Made by a program: the position numbers and the translations under genes. The notes under the pieces are model-generated. The model did no database searches. It was not told where the DNA came from and was given only the letters and a program-made list of their open reading frames with translations. From NCBI GenBank assembly GCA_013398015.1, contig VZRR01013891.1, forward strand, positions 124,001 through 188,000: a DNA stretch of 64,000 bases, written 5' to 3'. The stretch is from Oreocharis arfaki (taxonomy: Eukaryota; Chordata; Aves; Passeriformes; Paramythiidae). Positions 14,201 through 26,200 of the stretch are shown here, one piece after another. Each line of letters starts with the position of its first letter. The stretch's first letter is position 1.

Positions 14201-17200
14201 TGGCCACTTAATTGCACAAACAAGACCGGAGTGTGCCAATCTGTGCCTGTGACTGGGGTATTTGAGGTGTAAATGCATTCTAGGTGTGAATCTGACCTTC
14301 ATGAGAAGCTGGCTCTGTTTGTTTTCAGGCTGTTGTTTCCTTTTATTTAAAATGTTTTATGGACAGTTGCAGCTGAAAATGAATTTTTGAATCTTCCACA
14401 AAGAAGTGAAAGAGCATCATGCTGCTTCGAGCACTGGAAGGAACTTTCTGTGTTGTGAAGTTAACACCTCCCTCTTCAGTTTTCTCATCTTTCTTGTCAC
14501 CCCACCAGTCAAACTGTTCCATCCAGCCTCTGCAGTAGGTATAAGGTTGTAGCATATGACTGCATGGGAGATGCTGTGGCGAGCAGTCAGCCAGCAAGAG
14601 CACTGCACAAAGCAGAGCATAATCTCAGTTTGCAAATTTATTTTACTTTTCCTTCAGGAACACGGGCCATGAAATATCTCATGCCTAGTGAACTAAATGA
14701 TGGCTCAGGCCATGGCAAAAAATGAAGTTGGAAAATTCATTTAAAGTGTTATGCCCGTTGAAAGGCAAATATGTTGCAAATTTGTCTGAAAAATGTGCCT
14801 ATCTGCCTCTCTGCCTAGCAGAGAGAGAAACTGAAGATAGAGTCACTGTAAAACTGAGCTCAAGCTGAGTCTATTCAACCCTTGTGTGGTATTTAAGCAG
14901 ATGTCAGCAAGTTTTTTTGAAATATAAACTGTATTGCAGATGGTGAAGGTCAGGAGGTTAAAAAGTGCCTGTGCTATGTAAAGATTTACTTCTGTGTACA
15001 AATGGATTTGGTTGGAAATAAGTATTTTTCCAATTCTGAACTCAAACAACTCGAAAGATGCTCTTGGTGGCTGGCATGCCAGCTGTTTACGCCAGTGCCT
15101 TTCGTTTGAGCGCTCCTTTGTGCCCAGCAAAACGAGCAGATAAATTCTTTCTCAGTGAGAGATCTTTGTAGTTACTAGGTTTGACTGGCCAGCAGTGCAC
15201 TTCAGTGTAAACTGTAATAAGATGTATTTGCTTGGAACAATTTCAAAACTTATTGTGCTATGATTTTTTTTCCTCTTCCTTGAAATATTAATACATGTTG
15301 AACAGACCAGGATGTTGTGTAGCATGTTGAAAGAGCTTAAAAGAATATTTGAATTGACTTGGAATAACTTGAGTGGCAGGGCAGACAGAGTCCTTGTCAA
15401 AACTTCACTCGTGGCCTGTTTGCCTATCTCCGGATTTGTGTCTGGAAAAAGAGGGATTGCTTCAAAGAAAGCCTGATGTTTCTTCAAATAAAGAAAAGCT
15501 ATTCACTTTCCTTCAATAATACTTACATCATGGAGTTGTGGGTACTTCATGCCAAGTGGCACCTCATTGCACGTAGGATAACTGTGGGTCTGATTTGTTT
15601 GAGTTCATGGCTCTCTTTGAAAAGCCTTTGAGGTTGTTCCGCAGTTTGTCTGAATGTGTGTGGGGGTTGGGGAGGTTTAAATTTTTCCTCATCAACTTTA
15701 TTTGGAAACAAAATAAGGTGTTGAAGAAGCTTGAAAGAGCCTTTATTTGGTATTTTCCAACAATCTGACGGTGGCCCCCACAGTTACGTCTAGAAGTCCT
15801 TGCCCCAAATGCAAGCACCAGAGACAGGCATTTGGAATGGATCACTGCTGCTGGTGACAGGCCCAGGTGCTTCCTGAACTGGAAATTGCCCCATGTGTTT
15901 AATAGACTTCAGCTGAATTTTTCCTCTATGGATATTTCTGGTTCTTTTGTGGACTTGTGAGGTTACTGCCGGCAGTGTTGTGTTGCTTGAGAAACAGCTC
16001 CTGAAGCAGCACCTTGGTGATTCTATTTGATGCCCTTCTGTTTTCCCATAGAAATAGAGATTAACTGCACCCAGTCAATGTTCTCCATTCTAGGAACCAT
16101 TAATGCACCTCTTACCTTCACTGCATTTGTCTTTTTTTCTGGATCCAGCCCAGTACAGTTTTCCTACATTTGATCATCCTTGCTGCCCATTTTCCGTGTT
16201 TGTATTCCTGAACACAAGCCAGCCAATGCTCTGTTCTGGACTGGTTTCGTTAGATGCAGGCACGATGTTTAAAGTCTAGCACTTTAAAAGAGTGTTGGGA
16301 AGCTCAAGCCTGTATTCTAGTAATTCAGGTATTTTTAAGCACTTAGTGAGCAGAGGGTCTATGTAGCTTAAAGTTGGTGCTTTATAACTGTATTTAGGGT
16401 TTTTAAGTAGTCCTTTCTTGTTCTGTTTTTTCAAATGAGCTTAATGAAAGGCTTCACTGAGTGATTCGGGTTACCTTGCTGAAAATTCTTTCCAGGGAAT
16501 TGGCCCACGTTTAAAGCTGCACAAAAATCTTAGAAATATGCCATAGAGAGTAATACTGTGTTGGCCTTGGTAGAAATCTGGCCAAACAGCCTGGTTTCTA
16601 GTTTTCGTTTTAGTTACAGGACCTGAGTCTAAAAAGGAGAACAGTTAGTTTACAGTCTATTGCCATGTTTTTCAAATAGGCTAGACTTATTTCCAGGTTT
16701 AGAGGATGTTTCTAGTTCTTTTTATAAAACCATAATGAACTCAAGTGATGTCCTGACCAGCCACTGATTGCATTACTAATTGCTGTTTCAGAAAACAGCA
16801 TTAAAAATGTCTCTGGAGCAAAGTGATCTTTTGAGGGATGTGGAGCAGATTCTGAAATGTGTCAACCTCTTTTAGGCTCCTCTGCTGTTAGGGATTTTGG
16901 CCACTGACAAAATGAAAAAGAGAACAGTTGGTGGAACTTAGGTGTGTAGGTGCAGATGGATTGTGTAATTTGTAACTTTTTTTCAGTGCACAGAGCCCCA
17001 AAAGCTATTCAACATCGCCAACGAGCTGCTCCATACAGAAGAAGCGTATGTTAAAAGACTTCACCTCTTGGACCAGGTAATTTCGTTTTGAATTAACTCT
17101 CCTTTCTTTTCAGTGAGCACCAGTGATGTCTCCTGTCCGTTGCCTAAGCTCAATAGCTCAATACAGTGCAAATGCTGTGTGAAGGTGGAAGACGGAGTTT

Positions 17201-20200
17201 GCTTGCCAGGCTATGTGCCGTGGGTCCCAGAGGCAAGCTTTGGGCAAGAGGGTTCTCTGAGAAGGAACCAGAGGACTGGGATGGGAGAAAGGGGAATGGG
17301 AAAGCAGCAGCCCGACACAGACACTGCCAGCATTTGCTTCCTCCCTGGGTGCATGGGGGAGGAAATCACAGGGACAAGGAAGGCACTAAGAAATGATGAA
17401 ATGTTCAAGAAGTTCAGGTTTTACTTGCACTTCTTTGATGTGCAAGAAGTTGAACTTTTACTAAAATCAGGCCACATGCGTCAGCCCCGTGCTTACAGCA
17501 AACTTTTTTTTTTACCACTGTGTTTTGTAATTATTGTCCATCATGTTTACGCATGGGGATGAAGTAAAACTGGCGTGATGAGTCTGAACTTTCTTCCCCA
17601 TAGACTTTGAGTTGACACTACACAATTCAGGCATTTCTACAATTATCTCAAAGAAAAAAACATGAATGTGCAGGAAAGCAATAATAATGAGGATGAGACA
17701 TTGCCAGCCAAGTGCTTTTTAAAAATGAGTAGAAGAAAAAAAAAGTAGAAAACTGTGACCTGGCTAGAAATGTTGTTAGACACTGTAACTTGGAGACCCT
17801 CCAACTCTTGGAGCTCTATGGAAGACTTGCAGTGTTTGTATTAGATGAACAGAGACTGTTTCTAGACCACAGAAATCTAGGTAATGTCTTGCCCTTTTGT
17901 TCAGTACAGTGTAGTTTTTCCTACTGAGGAAAACCCAATCACATGGTTTATTTTGCTTTGTGTAAATAGCAGTAAATGCTTTTTAGGGGCTGGATGTTCC
18001 TCGCAGCTTGCACTCCTGAATATGAGATGTCTGATCTTCTCAGTAATTTCAGTCTCTTTCGAATTACAGCTCAGATTTTCCTAGTTTTTTGCATGGCCTA
18101 CAGTGATACATCTAACCCTGGGTGGCAAGGGGCTTAAGTTTTGTGAACATCCTGAAGACTCCAGGGACTGGCTGCCGGAGTCAAAATGTATAGCTCTGTT
18201 CTAAGCAGTCAGCTTTGCAAAACTGCAATCTAAAATCAGCATGCCTAGGACTGGTTTTCGTAAAGAAATGTTGGTACTGTCTTGTTGCCTTCTGCAGGTT
18301 TTTTGCACTAAATTGTCTGAAGCAGGGATTTCATCTGAAGTGATAACAGGCATCTTCTCAAATATTTCTTCCATCTATTGTTTCCATGGACAATTTCTTC
18401 TTCCTGAGCTCAAAACAAGAATTACACAAGAATGGTAGGTAGCTGTCATTATAATTATGTAAAAAATACATTTTCAAGAAACTAAAGCAACCATTAGGCC
18501 TTGTCTAATTCTGAGTTTTTTATTGTTTAATGCAGTAGTTACAGTAGTTATTTAATGTGTTAATATGAAGTCTCTCAAACATTTCTGTATTAAGGAGTAG
18601 GCCTGAGCACTCAAAGTTTCCAAAATACATTGTGAACATTTTTTCAGTTCAAAATATTGCCAGAGCTGTTTTCCTTACTGCATTCCCACTCTCCTGTTAT
18701 TGCAGTACTATGAAATTGCAGCACTAGGAAGGAATGAAATTGGTTGTTTTGGTCCCATAGCTGAAATAAATATTTTCAAATAACAATTAAAACTTGGCTA
18801 CTACAATAAGTTGAAGGTAGGACTTGTTGATTTTCGAGGTCTTTTCCAACCTTAATGATTCTATGATTTTGTAAGCTGCAGATAAGGCAGAAATACAGTG
18901 ATAGGTAGAAAGGTTAATTGTAAGTCAGATCTATGAAACCTGATTTGGGGGGACACATTGGCTGCACACTGTCCTGCAGTGGCAGGTGCAGATAGTGTGG
19001 ACCTTTCCAGGTACCCTGACTGACCAAGACGAGACCAGGGCTTGCCTCTCTCTTGGCTGAGTCCAGAAGGAATAAATGAGTCTTAGCACCTCTGTGCCTG
19101 ACTTGCACTTGCAGGGACAACTGTAATAAAGGGGAGGAAAACTGCAGAGTCTGAGAGTCAGAAGAGGATAGAAGCTTGTTAACTGGCTAAAGAGGGTCTT
19201 GCACAGGCAGACTGGGGAAGAATGGCTGGCTGTCTGCCTGGCCATGACTTTGGAGGAGAGAGGTGTGTGTCTACTGCTGCTCAAGCCTGGGGTTGCTGGC
19301 CCCTAGGGATTCAGCTGAACTGAACCATCTCTTTGCATTTAAACCACTTCAGATGTTTGGCTGTGGTGGAAAAGATTATATTTAATAAGTAAAAGTTTCC
19401 CACAAGATTTTGTGCTGGGCAGAAGAGATATATAGATGTTTCTTTAATGATGTGTAGTCAGTCTGCTCTTCACTTAAGACAGTGAGGGCAGAAATGTCAT
19501 CTCTTTTACATCAGGATTCATGTTTGAAGTTTCATCTAGGGTGTTGTATAGATTACGTTAAACTAAACTTAGCCTGTCTTGATTGCACATATGTTTAAGT
19601 GCTTGTGCATGTGGGAGACAACTGTGGAAATCTTACAGCTGTGTTTTCTCTCTGAAGATACCGTTCATTTCCAGAGATTTCGGTACTTACCTGTCTCTTT
19701 ACCATAGGAGTGTCAACCCACGGCTGGGAGATATCCTGCAGAAACTTGCTCCTTTTCTGAAAATGTATGGAGAATATGTAAAGAACTTTGACAGGGCAAT
19801 GGACATAGTGAACACATGTATGCAGCGGTCCTCTCCCTTCAAAGATGTTGTTCAGAATATACAGGTATGTTGTTAATTGGCATAATAGGACTCAGAGATT
19901 GTCATGGTTTAGGAGTGATACTCCCCAGTTTAGAGTCTCCAAAACCACACTGCCACTCCCTTGCTTCCACCCTCTGCCCCTTTTCCCTCCCCCTCCTCCT
20001 GCAGTGGTTGAAGAGGAGAGCTGGAGGCACAAAAGGCAAAAATCATGAGTTGAGGTAAGAACAATTTACTGTAAACACCAATGAGATAAGAAAACAAACA
20101 GTAAGAACAGCAATATTATTAATAAAAGTGAACTAAAGAGAGAGTGCAGAGCTCAATCCAGCTGCAGCCACATCACCCAAACCACTCCCTCCAGTCAGGA

Positions 20201-23200
20201 CCAGCTTCACCCAAACTGCTCCATGTGCCACACTTGCTCCACCATAAGGAACATTCTCCTCTGAAATAAGACCCTCTCCTCCAGCCTGGCAGTGACCTGA
20301 GGTGTTCTCCAATAACACTGGGGTCCTGGCCACACCCCCTCCTGTCGACTGCAAAAATTTAACTCTGCGCTGGTCAGAACCAGGAATGAGAGATCCTCAC
20401 TTAATTCATTGTGTTTGTTTCCCACTTCATGACACACGTTGCCAAGATAAAAAGACACTAATACTAAAAGTACACAATTTTAGTGCATTCCTTTCTTCTC
20501 TTTTGCTAGTTCACAGATTTCACACACAGCTTCTTTCCACTCAAGCTTTTATTTTTAGATTTTTTTAATATGGCTTTAGACTGACAGAGGGCAGGGTTAG
20601 ACGGGATATTGGAAAGTAATTCTTCCCTGGGAGAGGCGTGAGGCCCTGGCACAGGCTGCCCAGAGAAGCTGTGGCTGCCCCATCCCTGGAAGACCAGGCT
20701 GGATGGAGCTTGGAGCAACCTGGGAGAGTGGACAGGGGTTGGACTGGATGGTCTTCAAGGTCCCTTCCAACCCAAACCATTCCATGATTCTGTGGTTTAA
20801 GAGGAGTATCAGAAGTCACAGAATGAAACTTCACCCTTGGCCCAGTAATTCTGACTCTTGGATTTGTCTCCCTCATTTCTAATTTTAAGGGTTTTTTTAA
20901 TTAATACATTTTCATTCTCAGGTGTGTGTGCTTGAGTTTGGACATGTTACTGGCAGCATCTGCTGTTTGTCTGGTTTTTCTGAAGCTTACAAAGTGGGAC
21001 ACAGCTCTCGGGATCACAGATCCACAGGAGGATGCTTAACACGGATTTTCACGCGTTTTCTCATAATTGCACAAAAAACTGCTCAGGGAGAGGGGAAGAG
21101 CTCCAGTTATGCTGTTGTATCCATAAAACTGCTCCATCCCACTCAGCCCCTGGGCCAACTGAAGGGATGCAGCCTCCAGCACGTTCATGAGCATCCCTGC
21201 GCCAGTCCTGGGAAAGCAGATAGCCTCCTTTGGGAGGGAAGGGGCTGGCAAGGAGTGGGTTAAGCTGAGCAGGAAGCACAGCTGCCTGCCCTAAATGGGA
21301 GGATTGTGGCTGGGCCAGCTGTCAGGAATCAAGTAATCCCCTAGCAAGCTGGGAGAGGAGAGGCCCTGTGTGGAGGTTTAGGGTTGTGTCAGAGACTCAG
21401 ACGAAAGTTTGGAGAAGAAAGGACTGGGGGAGGTGCTTTCCTGCCTGCCACATGGCCCTTTTTCTTCCTGCACCCATCCTGCTCCCACTAAGGGCATGTG
21501 CAGCAGTGCTGTATTTTGCTGTCCTCAGCCTGTGGCATGCCATGACTTTCTGCAGGGCAAATCTATTTGGGACTGTTTTCCCTACAGCACAGGCAATTCC
21601 CTCCCCTAAAATTCACCTGTCTCTTCCCACCACCAAGCTTCCGACACAAAGGATGTGTGTCACTTGTCGATCTGTGCTTGTTCCAGATCATGAGCAGCTC
21701 TGCTGTTGTTTGAGCAGAACTCTTGCCAGGCAGTGTGGGCACTGGCAATGCAGGCAGGAGATGCAGCTCAGAAGCCTGCTGATGGCAGAATTGCACTGTA
21801 GGTTATTTAGTCACACCTACACAGCACCTTTTGCTCTGTTGCTCAATGATCAAAGCTGCAGGAGGCAGAGATTGGACCCAGAATGCTTAGTCCGCTTATC
21901 TGACATATCTCTGCACTATCAAAAGCCACTGATAGTTATCAACATACCAGCTGAAGTGTGTTGTGATCCTTCAGGGATGCACTGTCTACCTAAGCTGCTA
22001 ATGGAATAACATATATATAATATACAGCTTAAGGCATTCACTGTTACCAATTATGTTAAATTAGGGAAAGCAGAAAACAAAAATCATATATTATTAATAA
22101 GGTGATGACTGTGACTTATTAAATTTACTATAGCTGACCTTGAAGATGAAAATACTTTCTGTTCAGTTCACGTCTACTTGTTGGGGCCAAAACTTAATAG
22201 CTGCTGAGTCTATTATGACTTGGTTTGTCAACTTTCTCGTTATGCCAGAAGCTATCTCATTATGCTTCTCTTTATCACAGAAGTATACTCTGATGTATAT
22301 ACTACATATAATTAATAATTATGTATTAATATATATTTGTATTTTTATATATTATATGTATTTACACATTTTGGATTCTCACATGAATTAAATACAGAGT
22401 AAACATTTATCTAGTAAAGAATCCTACTATAAACTTTAAACGTCTCATGGCATGAAACTTTTCCTATCTGGAACAGTTTGCTTTGTCACTGTTGCCTTTT
22501 CAGAAAGGTATATTTGCATGTGAATACTGCTGAAGTGGGCCTTGAAGTGACTTCCTCCTCTGTTTCCCTAATGCTGTCCCATGTTCAGGTTCATCCTATT
22601 GCAGAAAAAAAGGGACATGGAGAAGGTTATAGTAAGTGGATTTGGGAATAAAATCCAAGTGCTAGTAGCATGAAGTTCTGTGCTCTGGAATCTCTGATTC
22701 TGTCCTTCACAGCTGTATTTTCTGATGCTGTAAAACTCTGAGAGGTAATAAATTCACTTCAGCTCCCCTGAACAGAAATATTGCTCTCCCCGTTACACTG
22801 TGAAAAGATGTTTTTGAAAGCAAGTTAAGTCCTTTGAATTTCTGGAAGGAAGGCTAATATTTTTCTCTCAGACATTCATCCCATTATCTTCAGCCTTGCT
22901 GTGAGAATGGAGTGAGTCAGCAGCTGGTGTGGGCTGGAATATTTATGAGGAAATTGCAGATACTTGAAACAAGTTCCTTTCTCTGAGAAACGCACAATGA
23001 AATTAACTTGGTTGTAGAGAGTCTGCTTACACTAGAACAGACAACATTAGTGGGCTGATGTAAAAACAATGCTGTGCAGAAGAGCTTGTGTGTGTCTGTG
23101 GTTTGCCTGCTGCCGTGGAGTCAGATTACATCGCTAGCAGAAACTTCCTGTGTGCTTTAAAGCAGTTTACTGGTTCTTACTGAGATTCTCATCTCTCCTC

Positions 23201-26200
23201 TTTTAAATAGAAATACTCTTTTGCTTCACAGGATCCTATGAAAGCAGGTACACTGCAATACTCAGTGCCATTGCACGCAGAGCACATCGTTGCCTTATTG
23301 GGTGATATTTAGCGTAATCAGACTCAAACCTCCTCCCCTTTTTGTCCAAGTGAAAAAGAAGTAGAATTTGAGAGAGCTCTGCCTTTCAAAGCTGGTGTGT
23401 GAGCAGTGTGTCTGTTGCTGATATAGTGAGCTCTGGCAAGCAATATATCCCTGGGGGCATTCTGATTTTGTGTAGTTGGGAGAACAATGCTGCAGAGGGC
23501 CATGGATGGGAAGAGCTTTCCTGCGTCTTCTGAAAGAAGAGAGTTGCATATTGGCAGAAAAAGTTGAACATGGGATGGAGATTCACATAAAACTTGTCAG
23601 CTCTGGTATCTGCTGTTGGGCAGCAAGGCTCCACAGTTGTATCTGGAGAGGCTGGATCTGAGCCCAGTGCTCTGAGGTTCAGCAAGGCCAAGTGCTGGGT
23701 CCTGTCCTTGGTCACAACAGCCCCTGCAGCTCCAGGCTGAGCCAGAGGGGCTGGAAACGGCCCAGCAGGAAAGGCCCTGGGGGTGCTGCTGGCAGCAGCT
23801 GAACAGGAGCCCAGGTGGACAAGAAGGACCAGGGCACCCAGGCCTGTTCCAGCCATGATGTGGCAGCAGGACCAGGGCAGTGCCCATTCCCTGTGCTGGG
23901 CACTGCTGAGGCCCCACCTCAAATCCTGGGGTCAGTTTTGAGCCCCTCGCAACAAGAATGACCTTGAGGGGCTGGAGCATGTCCAGAGAAGGGAACGGAG
24001 CTGGGAAGGAGCTGGGGGGGCTCAGCCTGGAGAAAAGGAGGCTTGGGGGGACCTTCTTCGCCACAACTCCCCGACAGGAGGGTGCAGCCGGGGGTGTCGG
24101 GCTCTGCTTCCCGGGAACAAGGGACGGGACAAGAGGAAATGACCTCAAGCTGTGCCAGGGGAAGGTTTAGACTGGATATTAGGGAAAATTTCTTCATGGA
24201 AAGGGTTGTCCAGCCCTGGCACAGGCTGGCCAGGGCAGTGGTGGAATCATCATCCCTGGAGGGATTTAAAAGATATGCAGATATGGCACTTGTGGGCTTG
24301 GTTTAGTGGTGGCCTTGGCAGTGTTAGGTTTGTGTTTGGACTTGATCATCTCACGGGTCTTTTCCAACCTCATGAGTCTGTCAGTCCATGATGGCTTGAG
24401 AAGTTCCTTTACATTCTTCTAGCTGTATGTGAATGGTCTTTTTTCATTGCTGTTAAACACCAAAGGCATGAAAAAAACCAAACCTTTCTGTTCTTGTTTT
24501 CTCTCCGTTGCAGAAACAGGAGGTGTGTGGAAACCTGACTCTGCAGCATCACATGCTTGAACCAGTGCAAAGGATTCCTCGTTATGAGCTTCTCCTGAAG
24601 GACTATTTAAAGAAACTTCCAGAAGAATCTCCAGACAGGAAAGATGCTGAAAGTACATGTAAACTCCTCTCTGTCTAAAAGCACAATGCAATCTTGGGCA
24701 GTGTTTTCTTCGCATGTTCAGATACTTATAACCAGGACTGTGGTAGAAATGGACACTTGAATTAATCAAATTATTGCCAAACAAAGGGATTTTGAATGCT
24801 TTTGGAGTTGAGAAGAAAAGGGTTGGAATGCCAGCTCTAGGAGTGAAAGCAGCTTTGGCAAATAAATGGTGACAGTATGGTGACATTTGCTGTAGTAGAA
24901 CATCTGACATTTTTGTTTAATCCATTGTGTGGCCAAGAACAAAGACAGGAGGACATCCTTGCAACAGCCAGAGGAAGAAAGGAAGAATTGTTTTAAATTT
25001 GTATTATATTTAAATGTGTATTTCTTGGCAAGAAAGCCAGTTAGACTCTGTTTATATGGTGAAACAGGGGAAATGGACTTCTCTTGATTACAAGTTTTTG
25101 ATCTCAACTGAAAGAGGGTCCATATTACCATAAGCAGGCAAGCCTTGTTTTAGGAAAACAGTCTTAAAAATATGCTTGGGAAGACTTAAGTGAGGCTTAA
25201 CTTTTAATAGGTGATTCCTAGATGCTGAGAGTTTTTTGTCACTGCATGCTTTGGCTCATCTACATTTTTAGGAGAGAATGATGAAACATAGATCAGCTGA
25301 ATATGTGGAAGTGATTGTGTCTACAATTGCTTACGTAACATCAATTTTGAAGGAAAAACAATAATCAGATTGCACATCCCCCAAGGTGCAAATACAAGGT
25401 ATAATCTAGAGAATGCATAACTGTTGATACCTTTATTACAGAGTCACTGGAGCTGATATCGACAGCAGCGAACCATTCCAATGCAGCCATCCGGAAGATG
25501 GTGAGTAGCAATTCCAGAATGGAATTGTGATCTGACTAAAACACCCAGCTAAACTGAGGGCCCCCCATTGCAACAGGCTTAGTACAGTAGACTGGGGAGG
25601 AATCTGACTGTCAGTCAGGCTTTAAACATGTGCTGGATGTCTGAGTTCTCTTTATTGTAAATGCAGTTTCTGTGGGTTGTTGGGCTTAAATTCTACTTCC
25701 CTCATTCTTAAGGACCCAATGAGTTGAAAAAGGAAGTCTTCATAAAACTCATTATTTGCTTTTCCTTGAAAAATGTTGAAAGTATTCCAATTAGGTCCAT
25801 TCACAAAGTGTCCTTGCAGATTTTCACACTGGTTTTTCAGTCCTACAGGTCTTCAACAGAATGAAGGTTGGTTTCATGTGATTTTGGCTCATCTTAAGTG
25901 CACAGAATGAGCATTTTGCATGCATCAGTAGCTTTGCAAAGCTGTGCTTCAAAAGCTGGGCAGTCAGACTGTGGAGATTTTGGACACTAGCACATGTTTT
26001 ACATATAGAAGAGCTAGTACATTACCATTGGAAATGGGCTATATAGCTGCAGATGTTATCCCTTCGGTGCACCCAGGTGTCTCAGGACATTTTGTATCTA
26101 ACAGACCTGAAATGCTGTGTATCTGGCTTAGCATCCACTGACCATTTGAGGATGCAATGTTTATATTCCCTTCCCTATCAGACAGTTACTTCCTCCCCCA

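Larger units (their letters stand above)
10296..16986 (+). other. FGD3 intron 3
   Basis: 6.7 kb. It holds two minus-strand CR1 tails (11578-11640 and 12212-12462) and the candidate cassette exon at 12934-12987. Nothing else recognised. Confidence 0.75.
19865..24513 (+). other. FGD3 intron 6
   Basis: 4.6 kb, the most repeat-loaded intron: an LTR copy at 19900-20390, CR1 at 20583-20796, AT-rich sequence around 22280-22385 and a longer CR1 at 23645-24386. A 213-codon open frame at 21368-22009 opens with GTG and has no recognised motif. Confidence 0.75.

Noticed and set aside
17113..17562. 149-codon open frame just past FGD3 exon 4
   Set aside because: Read only if the intron were retained; no family similarity.
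21368..22009. 213-codon open frame on the plus strand in FGD3 intron 6
   Set aside because: It opens with GTG, has no recognised domain and no fitting splice sites; it appears to be a chance open frame. Conservation was not testable here.
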